From contig NC_134278.1 of the NCBI RefSeq assembly GCF_949628215.1, positions 39,698,115 to 39,762,114 on the forward strand: 64,000 bases of DNA. Direction: 5' to 3'. The notes beneath the pieces are model-generated. The model made no database searches. It saw only the letters and a program-made list of their open reading frames with translations, and was not told the origin of the DNA. Of the stretch, positions 50,801 through 62,394 are shown in pieces. The DNA is from Phalacrocorax aristotelis. Its lineage: Eukaryota; Chordata; Aves; Suliformes; Phalacrocoracidae. Within the stretch, counting starts at the first letter, position 1. Each line of letters begins with the position of its first letter. Both the position numbers and the translations under genes were made by a program.

Positions 50801-53800
50801 AGAGACTGGGATTAGTACTGGGAGCTAGAGACAGGGAAAAAAAACCCCACATGCTGGAAGAGATGAGACAGGAGGGATCAAAGAGGGAGGAAACAAGCAG
50901 AAAGGGTGTTCTGTTAGCCAGTAAAGCCCATCTGTCTACAGAGGCCTCGGGGTGCATATGTGACACTATTCCGCTTCCTGCAGGTCTCTGTGAAACCCCA
51001 TGCCTGACTTAGTATAACATTGTACCATGAATGATGCAAACATGCAATTGCTGTCTGTCATTTTGGCAGAAGTCAGCAGGAAGAGGTCTATACTGTGGAT
51101 TTAGAGGTTCCAAACCAACTGTGGTACCATGGAGATAGTAATATGCTGCCACGTGGTAGAACTTCTGGTTTTGTTTTTGTTATTTGCTTTTTTTTCTAAA
51201 CTGTAGGACATTTCAGACAAAAAGATTTTTAAAAACCTTGTTAAGGTTGCAGAGTAAAATCTAGAAAAAACAGGAATTGTCAGCACTAAAACTGTTTTTA
51301 CCCTGTCTCCTGTAAGAAGGCATTATGATGGATGGGTCTTGAAGTACTCAGCCACCTGCTGTTTCTCCACTGGAATTCTGTTTCATTCTGTTTATGGAAG
51401 AAGCTTGTTTTGGGGGTGATCAGGTTTGTACAGTGAAGGAGAGTGCTTTCCTTCCCTTCAGACCTCATTTGTTGCAGAAGTACGAAGGACATAAGACATG
51501 AGACAGGTTTATAGAAGAAGGATGGTGTCATGGTTAGGGTCACTGGACAAACCCTGAAGAACAGCACTTTACTTCAGCATCTTTGCAGGCTTGCCATGGT
51601 ATTTGGGAATTCACTTAGTGAAACTTTTGCTAGCCACTGCTCACTTCTGTTTTCTAAGTGGTGATCATGTCATCTGGTGCTTGACTTGAGGACCAGTGGT
51701 CTGCAGTTTGTAGGACTACCAAAGGCAAAGGTCAACAGAAGCTCCGTGCTTGAGAAAAGGACTACACCCGAGTACTCTGAAAAGCTATGTCTTAGGAGAC
51801 TGAGGCTGGAGAAGGTGACACTTCTAATCTTAATTTCTGTGCATCATAAATCCCAGGTTTGTAAAACAGTGATGAGATAACTATGTTACCCCAGAGGAGT
51901 GGTCTAGAAATGAAGTAACATTCTGGTAACACTGAGGTACAGCAGTGAGGGGTTCCATAGCCCATCCCACACAGTACATGAATGAGAAGTCCAACTGAAA
52001 AGCATATTTTATGTTCTTGTGATTAAAACCCAATCATAACACACGTGCACAGTGAAGTCAGATTAAGATGGTATGGCCAATGTTGGTTGTGAGATTTCCT
52101 GCCGTTTAAGATTATTTTACATTTTCATCCTAATTTTATATACCACTATGATGCATGCTATATGTGTATAAGATTGCATGTGTATGTTAAAATGTATACT
52201 TACATCCTGTATGCATGCGGGATTCATCTGACTTCAGTCATCTGAGCTAACTTCAGTCATCTAGACTTGCTCCAGTCAATAGAGATTTTATTCTAAAGTA
52301 GGTGCCCGTGAGAGGTAGGATGGCTGTTTCTCCACGCTGACTACTTGTTAGCTGTTTCCTAATGGGAAATGTATTTAAGAACTAGATATTTTGCATCATG
52401 GCTTTAAAAATACTACAATATTTCACATTGTTAGTGATAACCAACATGCTTTCTTAATGGCAGGTGAAAAATATATGACTACCTAATTTAACAGGTCAGG
52501 CAAAAAGAGACTCATCTAGTCTGTGGATTTGATTTCCGAACTATTTTCTGACCAAACCATAAATGCATAAGTAAAATCCACATTTGATCTCAAAACTTCT
52601 TTTATTTTAGATTTCTACATTATCTTTGCCAGGCCCTTTTTTCCATCTGATACTTTTCCCTACCCAAGTATTTGTTTAACAGCCTGCTCCATGTACTCTT
52701 AATCTGGACTATAAACTCCAGCCTAAGGGCTCTTTTTTATGTCCTGTCTCAGTAACGCCTAAAATCTGAGGTGCTTCCTAGGTTAGAATCTGAGCACTTC
52801 TGTAGAACAGGCAATATATACTCATAATACCAGTATCATAATGGTTTTTGGGCAAGTAGAAATGAAGCACTATATGCCAAAGACACATGGGTGAACCTAG
52901 GCACTGCATCCAGTGGGACTAAGCAATAACTGGTGAAATGCCCTTTGTCTACAGGGAACCATGGTGTGCAGGCACCATGGGAATGGGAACAGAGACTGAG
53001 GAAGTTAAATCTGCTTTCAGCAGCGGTACAGGGTTCAAACAACCACATGTGGTTGCTGTTGCATTCTAGGGGAAGAAGTAATGGCCATTCCTTACCAGCT
53101 GGAAGGGATGGTATTAGCCACTGGCCCCTTCCCACTCCACCTCTACTCTGCTGTGGGAAGGAAGGAGCCTTTTTTCTAGGGAGTGTTTTTGCACATTTCT
53201 GACTAGTGACACTGCTTGAGAAACCTGTGCACAGCCCCCCAAAAAAATTTACAGGCAGTAAATAGCCACTCACTCCTTTCCCTATCCCCTCAATCACATG
53301 CACAGAGTAGTTAGTGAATTATTCTTAATAAAAGCAAAGTACTTCACTCTTTGATGTTATTAAAGTAAAATACTATACCAGAGATAAAGCAGTAGATATT
53401 ACTTCAATTAATGCCACGAGTCTAACAACAATTAGTGATATCAAGAAAAGAAAGAAATACATCTGCATCAGAAGGGACTGAGTCTGTTTGTACTGAGCCA
53501 TACAGTGACAATTCATACTTGTAAGACACAGGAGGGAGAGATAAGGAGTGAGGATCTCCTCTCCACCAGTATGGAAATGAGAATGATATCCAAAGGATTT
53601 ACCAAGGAAGGGAACAGCATTCCATCTTCTGAGGCACACCGAGGAGCCCACTGCCACAATGGCGGGAGTGTGCCCAAGGAGGAAGTATGTCTTGTTCAGC
53701 CCTGGAAAAGCAGTAACAGTCTGAGGTTATGCAAGCTGGGGGAAAACGAAGCCATGCATGGGGATGGTGAGCTGTATGAGAAGCCAATGACATTGTTTAT

Positions 53801-54219
53801 GACACTGACAGTCTTCTGAAGTCTGCTGGGACAGTGTTGTTTCTGGATTCTCACTCTTGGAAGTGACTGATCTCCATTTGGACTCTCTCAATCACACAGC
53901 TAGAAGGATAGCAGAAAAATCCCCTTTCTATGTAATGGCTGAAGAGGGAAGTCCAACTATTCCTGTAACATCTCCAAGCAGAGAAATGCTGGGAACCACC
54001 ATTCCTAGCAGCTGGGTTGATGGCTGAGACAGACCATCTGGAATGCTTGTGGTAGAGCATGAGGAATTCCACCCACATGGGATGTTTACCCAGCTGGCTG
54101 CTAGAGTCTGTGTCAGCTCTCAGTCATCTCAGAGCCAGCCCCTGAAGAGAGCGCTCCCTTGGCCTGAGAGTCCTGAGTTCCTCTAGAAGCCATCCAGTTC
54201 AGCTGAGTGGCCCATTCTT
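47831..54219. other. Intergenic, no gene recognised
   Basis: AT-rich to mid-GC sequence between the orphan island and the CR1 copy. ORFs up to 155 codons (52836-53303, -) lack any recognisable motif and overlap ORFs on the other strand. A perfect 8-bp hairpin is at 52959-52980. No nameable repeat was seen otherwise. Confidence 0.55.
52959..52980. repeat. Perfect 8-bp inverted repeat with 6-nt loop
   Basis: CCATGGTG (52959-52966), loop TGCAGG, then CACCATGG (52973-52980). It has no terminator context in this eukaryotic sequence and is probably a chance structure. Confidence 0.7.
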
Positions 54220-54790
54220 AGAATCATAGAATCATTAAGGTTGGAAAAGACCCTTAAGATCATCAAGTCCAACTGCTAACCTATCACTGCCAAGTCCACC
54301 ACTAAACCATATCCTCAAGCGCCACGTCTACCCTTCTTTTAAATACCTCCAGGGATGGAGACTCAACCACCTCCCTGGGCAGCCTGTTCCAATGCCTGAC
54401 AACCCTTTCGGTGAAGAAGTTTTTCCTAATATCCAACCTAAACTTACCCTGGCGCACCTTGAGGCCATTTCCTCTCATCCTATCGCTTGTTTACTAGGGA
54501 GAAGAGACCGACCCCCACCTCACTACAACCTCCTTTCAGGTAGTTGTAGAGAGCGATAAGCTCTCCCCTCAGCCTCCTCTTCTCCAGACTAAACCACCCC
54601 AGCTCCCTCAACTTCTCCTCATAAGACTTGTTCTCTAGACCCTTCACCAGCTTTGGTTCCCTTCTTAGGACACGCTCCAGCACCTCAATGTTCTTCTTGT
54701 AGTGCACACAAGTACTCGAGGTGCGGCCTCACACAGGAATAGTGTGGCCAGCAGGAGCAGGGAGGTGACTGCCGCCTCTTCAACAACTGG
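54220..54790 (-). repeat. CR1 LINE, 5'-truncated, minus strand, with small internal deletion
   Basis: Read on the minus strand this is an avian CR1 3' portion. The right part holds a CR1 'leader' of the last RT region, including cagtcacctccctgctcctg as its complement around 54752-54771. An open frame follows from 54707 to 54480, with the EVLERVLRR and [33 protein letters not shown] motifs (given as pieces of a longer run). Then comes the 'RFRLD...KHW'-equivalent block, now frameshifted. The 3' UTR has ggttggaaaagacccttaag (54240-54259), and the tail AATGATTCTATGATTCT ends at 54220. Around 54700-54712 the element lacks the short block that usually lies between the 'PHLEYL' segment and the 'HYKK' segment, which indicates a local deletion. 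It is inactive. Confidence 0.93.
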
Positions 54791-56849
54791 TACTTCACTC
54801 TGCATACTATCTCCATCTCCCAGCACAGGGACCCATTCCAGAATATTTTGAAACCAAGTATGTTGCAATGCCCAGTGAGAGCTGCTGGGTCCTGTGGCAG
54901 AGATGTCAGGAAGACACACAGTGACAAAAGAAGCCTTTTACTGGAAGCCCTCTGTGGAAGCTCCAGAAATCAATTCTAGTAACATTTAACCCAAAAAGTC
55001 AAGACATATTCATTAGCCTTTGTTCCATGCTGGCTTCCAGAGTAAGACCAAGAGCTCGTTGCCCATACAGCTCTGCTGAGTGACCTAGAAGAACAATACA
55101 ACGCACTTCCTAGAGGGAAACCACAACGAAAGAGAGCTAATGGCCACACTTTCTCCAGGTGCTGCTGGCTGTGGAATTCACCCTTGCCCAACCAAAGTTT
55201 GCACCGCTTTAGCCCCTGTCAGAACCAGTCCTGTGTGAGAGCTTTTGAAATTATTAAAGCAGCTCTGGAAGAGCTTTCCTGAGACATAGGCCAGAGCTGA
55301 ATACAAGGACCAATCTCCACTGTCATGGGATGTGCCGCTGACAACCTGGTGCATGGCTTAATCACTTCTTTCAGAGGAGCAGAAGGGGAGAAAGGAAGGA
55401 GTCAACTAACAGTTATACATGAAACACTTTTTTCCTCTCTTTAGCCCTCTCTCTTTCTCACAGACTTGTTAGACACACAAGTTCTGGTGCTCTCTTGTCT
55501 TCTCCAGCTTCAATTCTAGCAGCCTCTTGTGTATTTCTGTGCATTTTTACATGGCAGATACAACACAAGACCTGCACAAGATCCTGCTTTCTGGAAGGAG
55601 ATCTGGAGACCACCAAACAGCACCAGCACCTTTAAGTGATGAATCCCTGCCCGTCTGTTTACTATAAGGTGACCGGGTCACTCTCTAAGTGCCAGTGACT
55701 GTCCCGATAAGATTTCCATTAGCCACAGTGAAAACTTACACAAACTAGAGCACACGTAGGCACCTACTTGTGGACACCTAAATGTGTCTTGGCTTTGAAC
55801 TGAATCCCAGCCGGGCTGTCAGCACAGGCCGGTGGAGGGGGGAAGCGTAGCCAAAGGAAATGTGAAAAGGAGGAGAGGAAGAACCACTCCAGCTTTTGCT
55901 AGCGCAGCTCATGCCAGTCGGGATTCCCCTGGGATGGGGTAGGCAGCACACAGCGTGGCCATCCAAGGGAATGAGAAGGTACCGCACAGCTGTTTTAAGT
56001 CAAGTCATGGATGGGAGCACGGGGACAGTGGAGCACAGCCATCAACGGAAGGAAATACGTGTTCATTCACCTTCCAGCCGTCTGAGGAAACAAACAGACC
56101 AAATGAGTTCAGATTCCATCCCGTGGACTTCGGGTACCCAGGAAACCAGGGCATGACATCATCTGGCAGAAAGGAGATAGTAACTCTTACAGCCTCTGTA
56201 ATGCTCTAAGAAGCAGTCACCTCTACACAGCGGGGAAGCTTCTGTTTTTCAGAAAAAAAATTGGCCAGTCAGTTGCTGCTTACAATGTGCGGTTGTCCAA
56301 AAGTTGCAAGAGAATGTACGGAAGTTACAGCACTTCAAAAGCTCACTTTGAAAAATTTCTTTCTTCAGATGACATGCTAAAAGTGGTTTAAAATGTGGGC
56401 CCACTCTGTGGAAGCACAGCTTCAAGGAGCGGAGCAGGTGGGGCCACCAGTCAGTTTAATTTACCGAAGCGGCGATCGCCCCACGCCATACCCCTGAAGA
56501 GCTGTTTGCTTAAGGCATTGGCGGGTTTTCTCTTCCGCCCGCACACGCCAAACCACAGCTAAAAGCTTAGCATTTAGCCACGGAAGGAAAGCGCTGAAAG
56601 CAATTCATGAATCTACACAAAAAACACTGGAGTTATAATTAAATCAATCCTTAAAGCGGTGTAACTCTTTCTAGGGCTGAAATAGCACTTGTTATTTTAA
56701 ACGTCATTGGAGAAAGAGGAGAGAGGTTGAATGGAACCCTTAAAACAAATATTTTCATGTAAAGGTTTGGAAACTCCTTTCAGCACACTAAACATTCACC
56801 GAGGCTTCCTGAGATGAGTACTGGAGTTTGCCCTTTCGCTGCTGGCTGA
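54791..56849. other. NT5E 5' flank, no gene recognised
   Basis: About 2 kb of mid-GC sequence between the CR1 copy and the NT5E CpG island. No TATA-led promoter or named repeat is evident. GC and CpG content rise from about 56450 (for example gaagcggcgatcgccccacg at 56466-56485). Distal promoter elements of NT5E may lie here, but none can be called from sequence alone. Confidence 0.5.
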
Positions 56850-57700
56850 GTTTTCATCTGCTGTGACCGCCGGTAGCCGGCTGAAAGCCCGACTCGGACG
56901 CGGCAGCAGCTGTGCCGCGGTGCAGGGCGTCGGGGGCCGGGACGGCCGCGGGCGCAGGGCAGCGCCTCCGGCTTAGGGAGTCCCGCAGCGGGGCGGGCAG
57001 GGCTCTCGGTCTCCCGGCGCCCCAAGGAACGCGGCGGGCGGCCGCCCCGAGCCCTTCCACAGCCCCGGCGGAGGCGGAGCACCTGCTCCGGCGCCCGCGC
57101 CCGCCGGGCGGCGAGTGCCGCGGGTGGGTGGCCGCGGCTCGCCCCGCGCAGCGGCTGCGCGGGCGCGCAGCCCGGCCCAGCAGCTCCCCCGCCGCGGCGC
57201 GCCCGCTCCCCGCCCCGCCGCGGCGCTCCCCCGGCTTTCTTCTCCTCCCCTCCCGCCGCCGCTCCCGAGCGGTCCCGCGAAGCGGCGCGGAGCCCCCGGC
57301 GGCATGGCGGGGCGGGCGGGCGCGCTGTGGCTGTGCGCGGCGGCGGTGCTGGGCGCGGCGGCGGAGCTGCGGCTGACCCTGCTGCACACCAACGACGTCC
57401 ACGGGCGGGTGGAGGAGACGCAGGGCGCGGGGCCGCGGAGCTGCGCGGGCGCGGAGGGGGCGGCGGGATGTTTCGGCGGCGTGGCCCGGCGGGCGGCGCG
57501 GGTGGCGGCGGAGCGGGCCGCGCACCGCAACGTGCTGCTGCTGGACGCCGGGGACCAGTATCAGGGCACGGTGTGGTTCTCCCACTTCAAGGGCAGAGAG
57601 GCGGTCAACTTCATGAACCTCCTGCGCTACGATGCCATGGTAAAGCGGGCCGGGGGGCGGCGAGCGGCGCGGTGGGGGGCTTCCCCCTCCTTGGGTATTG
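56850..57700 (+). promoter_or_regulatory. NT5E: NT5E CpG-island promoter and 5' UTR
   Basis: A dense CpG island surrounds exon 1. I see no TATA box at a useful distance from the start codon. GC boxes for Sp1/KLF factors are visible at 56990-56997 (GGGGCGGG) and, on the other strand, at 57208-57215 (CCCCGCCC). This fits a dispersed-start, TATA-less promoter. Between about 56820 and 57303 there is no ATG on the + strand, so the 5' UTR has no upstream ORF with an AUG start. Mammalian NT5E promoters are reported to respond to HIF-1, cAMP and TGF-beta signals. No perfect HRE or CRE was found in this core island. The exact start site is unknown. Confidence 0.8.
57304..57639 (+). CDS. NT5E: NT5E exon 1 (coding part): ecto-5'-nucleotidase CD73, N-terminus
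   Basis: Encodes residues 1-112 of ecto-5'-nucleotidase, the GPI-anchored zinc enzyme that hydrolyses extracellular AMP to adenosine and phosphate. The start is the first ATG in the CpG island, in a strong context (GGCATGG). Residues 1-20 form a signal peptide (MAGRAGALWL, then an Ala-rich core) with likely cleavage after Ala20. The mature N-terminus ELRLTLLHTNDVHGR carries metal ligands Asp31 and His33 (human Asp36 and His38). LLLDAGDQYQG carries Asp84 (human Asp85, the bridging ligand). Cys47 and Cys56 fit the human Cys51-Cys57 disulfide, with a loop three residues longer. The human N-glycosylation site in that loop is absent. The exon ends RYDAM|gtaaag at phase 0. GC is very high, as is usual for this exon. 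The identification rests on motif order and the match to exon 2. Confidence 0.97.
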
Positions 57701-60700
57701 GGTCTGTTCCTCCCTTTCCTCCTCTGCTGCCATTTTTTGCATTTCCACCTCCTGGAGTGTGCAGCGTTGCACCAGAGCAGGCTGTAAGTCACACTGAAAT
57801 CATGGGCAAAGGTGGCCAGAGGTAAGCATGAAGAGAAGCGATGCACTAGGTGACGGGCACCTGGCCGAATGAAGTTATGGGCTGGCAGCCCCACGACAGC
57901 CAGAAACCAGGAGCCGATGCCAAGGCTACGCGGAGGAAAAGGCGGAGATGCAGAGGAAGAGCTGCCCTTTGGAGAGCAGGGGCTTGGGATGGACAGGGAG
58001 CTGGATGGGCTGTTGGAGAGGGGTCAGCAGAGGCATGGAAGAGAGCCCAGTAAAAGCCAGCCGAGGAGCCTGGCCTGTGATGGATTAACCCTGGCCGAGG
58101 CTCAGAGCCTGCCCTGTCAGCTTCCGTCCTATGGGAAGGGACAGATGGCACATGTTGGCAGTGCTGTTTCCAAGGGTGAGGATTTTTAGTTTTCATCAGT
58201 CCCACCCTGGTCATGTCCAGTCCAACTAGAGCTGTGGTCATGAAGGGGTATAAGGGGCTGTGTGCAGGCGGCTCAGAGACCGTAACAGTGCATCTGTGAG
58301 GAAGCTGACTGAGAGGATGTCAGTCCTGCACCTTTACTCTGTCTCTTTTGGTTGTCCGAGTGCAAAGCAGAAGGTAGAAGGATTTGAGACTAAGATTGGG
58401 GGATGTCAGTCCATGTCCTTAAATCTTTTTTCTCAGGGCAATAACCTATTAATGTGTAAAGAATTAGTGTGGGTTATTTTGCTTGCCTACAACCTCAGAA
58501 AGAAGGAGAGAGTAAAGATAGTGTTTGAGAGTGACCATGTATTTATTTCATCCCAGTTGGCAGCTTAAGGGAAAAACCTGTGCCTGTCAGATGCTCTGTC
58601 TTCATCTTTTTTTTTTTTTCTTTCTCTGGAAAGGACTGCACTTCTTTCCCAGGTAAAAATCGCTTCACCTGTTTCTTCCCTCTGCCTCATAACATGTACA
58701 GAAGGGAAAGGGATGCCCCAGTGCACTCTCCTAGGCTAAATGCACTTCATACCAGACAGACAGGTCTGGGAAGGATACTGCTCCCAGTTCACATGGCCTA
58801 ATGAATGGTTTCCAATTGCAAAACTAATATTAACAGGGTTTTTTTTCCTCCTAATGGTGATGGGCAGGAGTGTATGCATTCAGGACTCATCCTCACTGAG
58901 AGCTGGGGAGCACTTTGGGGGTTCTGCAGCACAGAAATGGTTTGAGGTGGTTTTTCCTACCTTTCTTCCCAAAGCTTGCTACTGGCTGTCATTTCTCAGC
59001 CTTGCATTTGCTGTTTTGGCTGGTTCATGGCAGGCTGGGAGCTTGTACGGTTCCTGATCGTATCAAAATTCTTTCAGGCAAAATCAGCAGTTTTGAACTA
59101 CGGCTCAGTTTTAGAAATACACTGCGTAGGAGGCGTCTGCTGACGTGAGCTTTTTCATCAGAATAAGGTTAAAAAATATTTCCACACCATAACGGATAGC
59201 CAAAGCCTTGTACTGGATGCTAATACCTTAGGTGAAGTAGTCAACCACTCGTTCTCTGTGGAGGTGCTGCATATTATAATTTGAATACTGCCAGTGGGTA
59301 GAAGGGGACAGGATAGACTGAGAAGCTACAGAGACTACAGCAACTTTCTCTGCTACCAAAGAGCCTGAGGCCTGATGCTGAGTGTTGGGCAGTGCTGCAG
59401 CATCCTTTTTGATTCTTCTGTCCATGCACCATGTGCAGTGGCGATGGTGGCCAGGGGGGCACAGGGAGCAAGGTAAGAGCCACACTGCAGAAGGGTGAGA
59501 TAGTCTTTCTTTAAGCAAAAATTGAGAAGTCACATCCCTAGCCGAAGGGGTGGGGTTTACTGAAATTGTTAGAAGTGAGATACAGGAATAGGATTACAAA
59601 CAGGATGAAAGAGGGAACATGAGTCATAGAACCTGTTACAGGATGGGGGCCACAGGAGGGGTTAGGGCAGCCTGGCGGTGTTAGAGGTTTGTTCCACAAA
59701 TGTGCCAGATTTCATTTTCTTAGGTTTCCCCTTTTCTCATTTTTGCCTGTTATCACCTCAAGCCTATTTTCTCCTGTTTACCTAGGTATTGCCTTCCAAA
59801 TTTTCTTGGCACTAGCCTTGCTTTTTGGTGTAATTAACACCAAAATTCAAATTAAGTACCAAATCAAGGGGTGATAGAAATCTTCTAGTTTTAAGTTCTA
59901 CTTTTAAGCTGCATCCTTGTGTTAATTTATATCCTGATTTTGAAATATTTTTACTCTGGTTTCTTGTGAAAAGCATAATTATATGATCACTTGCTGTGTG
60001 CCTGAATATTTCTGTTTATTCCCCCCTGTGACTTACACTTATTTGGCCAATGGATTCAGATTTGGTGAAGGGATACTGCACAGGTACAGAGTCCTAGAGG
60101 CTCTGGGCGTGCGGGTAGTTAGGTAGAGTACAGGAGCCCAAAACAGTCCGCATCCTCCTCCCCAGAGGGGGAGCTGCATCAAAAAAACCCCTATTATTAG
60201 CCACCAGTGATTTCTCAGGAACAAGAGACTTCATAACCCCGCACACCATGGGAAAAGTTTTGGTCAAAGCTTGTATCCTAATGGACATGAAATAATCCAA
60301 ATGCAAGATACAAAGCCAAGAGAAACAAGTAGTTGGTTGGGTCCCTTTCATGACAAACTAGCGGCAGTTACATCCAATTCAAATTGTTATTTCATTTGCA
60401 ACCTTTTTTGGAGGGGTTTAATTGCATATTTAGGAGGAACAGAAGACCTACGCATCAGCTAAAAGGAAGTAGCTTGTAACCACTCTAAGGTGCTCTACCA
60501 GTCCCTGGACATCTTTTCAGAACATCAGTCAGCATCAAAATGAGTTTCCTTAGAGTGTTATTCCCCCTTTTTTTTTTTTTTTTTACAGCAATTTAGGTTA
60601 CAGTTAGAATATGTCTAGAAGTGGAATATAATTGGAGTGCATTACGTCTTCCCAAGTCAGGATTTTCCTAAAGAGTTTTTGATTCTTTTGGAAAAGTGCT

Positions 60701-62171
60701 GCAGCAGCATGCAAACAATTTGGCTCCTTCCCTGGGGTGTGAGTTCTCACTAGTGTCAGCAGGAGCAGTTGCTTGCCAATGCAAATTACTGCCAGTATCC
60801 TGGTTTTTCCACAGGGCTATTCACTAACTGCCTGTGGGAATCAGAGGGGTCAGGGGTCTTTGTCTCCCCCAAAAGAAAGACACTGCCAATCAGTTGATTG
60901 AAATACTGAGCTTCCATGCCTGTAGTGGCTTCAGGGTCCTGCTTGGGTTGGAATGGGATCAGGGTTGATATAATCTATCTGAGGAATAAAAGTTGGAACA
61001 AACACCTAGGGGTTGTTTATCTAAGTAGAGCAGAGCAGAGAGGTATGTAAGTCTTTTTAGATGACAAATGCGACTTTCCCCACTTAATCCTCAGAATGAA
61101 ATCATGAACATTCTTTTGTCTGGAAGAGTTGGCCTGTTGGCTTTAGCACCCATTTCATGCTCTGCTTCAGTTGCCACCTGAAAACTTGTACCAAGTTATG
61201 CTCTTACCGTTGATAGATACATCTTTTCCTTCACTAATATGCAAATACGCTACAAGGTTCTTGCGTATATTGTGCTTCTGCAAAGTTTCCATCTATGAAG
61301 GTATTGCTTGCTGTCACCAAACTTGCAGGCACAGCGGCAACTTAGGCGGATCATGAAAAAAGGGCAGGTAGGAGAAAGTTCCATGGTCCTTTGACATAAG
61401 TCCATTTTTGTCCGCTTAACCAACCTAGAATGACTAAACATTCTCATCTTGCTGGTATTACCATGCTAATAAATAAATTGGACTGCTCATTTTGTGTGAT
61501 CGTCTTAGCACTTCACAGTGTCGTGCACACACCTGCATGTGTGCGCACACACCTGCTGTGGATGGTCTGCGGAGACTCTCCCTAGCTGATAAACATTAGA
61601 GCTTCCACTATGTAATGATACTGATGTTGGCTAGAAAATTATATTTTCTTGTTACATCTTAAAGCACACAAGAACTCTTACCAAGTGACTTAAATATGTT
61701 TAAAAAACTGTAGCCCAAGCACAAGCTCTTAAAATGCCGGTTTTATTTAAGGATAACAAATATTGTCATTGGCATTTAACATTTTCTTCAGTATTTTTTT
61801 AAACAATGTTCACAAAATATGTGTTTTCTTTTGGAGTTATTGTTAATCTTCTTTCTTGCTGTTACAGGATGAAAAACCAGTGGTTTTTAATCTGGTGTAT
61901 GATAACAAACACTTATTTAGATAGGTTTTAGATTTCAGCTTTCACATCTGTATTGATATAAGAGAGTCTGAAAAGCAAAACCTAAATCTAAAAAAAAAAA
62001 AAAGTCATTTCTATATTTGAGAAACAGGAAAGTGCTGTTTTAGACAAGATAGGTTTTTCTTCCCTAGAACATAGACTTCGTTTTCTTAAACATGCCTTGT
62101 ATATAATTTATGAGAGTATTTAAACTGAATATGGGAGGTAGGGTCTTACATTTTCTTCTTGCTTTTTACAG
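57640..62171 (+). other. NT5E: NT5E intron 1
   Basis: A 4,532-bp phase-0 intron. The donor is ATG|gtaaag at 57639/57640. The acceptor is cttgctttttacag at 62158-62171. The first 200 bp remain GC-rich and belong to the CpG island. The rest is mid-GC to AT-rich, with poly-T runs near 58608-58620 and 60570-60587 and a CA/TG-rich patch at about 61525-61555. ORFs of 60-106 codons in it show no family motif, and I recognise no transposon. Confidence 0.9.
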
Positions 62172-62394
62172 GCTTTGGGGAACCATGAGTTTGATGAAGG
62201 TGTGAGCGGATTATTGGATCCTCTCCTTAAAAATGCTAGTTTTACAATCCTGAGTGCAAACATTAAGGGGAAAACCCCGCTAGGGAACGAAATGATGAAA
62301 TACGTTCATCCTTTTAAAATAGTACATTTTGACTCGGAGTCAGTAGCAATCGTTGGCTACACTACAAAGGAAACTACTTTTCTTTCACAGCCAG
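62172..62394 (+). CDS. NT5E: NT5E exon 2: ecto-5'-nucleotidase CD73
   Basis: Continues the frame from exon 1 with residues 113-186 plus the first base of a Gly codon (223 nt, phase 0 in, phase 1 out). It begins ALGNHEFDEG, where Asn116 and His117 are the metal and catalytic pair (human Asn117 and His118). The core ILSANIKGK and IVGYTTKET segments are typical of the metallophosphatase domain of 5'-nucleotidases. The exon ends in SQPG with donor CCAG|gtatgt at 62394/62395. A potential N-glycosylation sequon Asn133-Ala-Ser lies in LLKNASF, where the human protein has no Asn. An apparent reading frame to 62579 is only read-through into intron 2. Exons for the remaining two thirds of the enzyme, including the second metal site, the substrate domain and the GPI signal, lie beyond the window. 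Confidence 0.97.

Noticed and set aside
52836..53303. 155-codon minus-strand ORF
   Set aside because: It has no family motif, and its Phe/Ser/Pro-rich chance composition is contradicted by an overlapping ORF on the other strand.
57115..57825. 236-codon + ORF around NT5E exon 1 as a single-exon protein
   Set aside because: It has no ATG upstream of 57304 in frame. Beyond 57639 it reads into the intron after a proper donor, and exon 2 continues the true protein.
56854..57894. 346-codon minus-strand ORF across the NT5E promoter and exon 1
   Set aside because: It is antisense to a confirmed exon, lies within a CpG island and is Pro/Arg/Ala-rich. Stop codons are rare there because of base composition, and no domain is recognisable.
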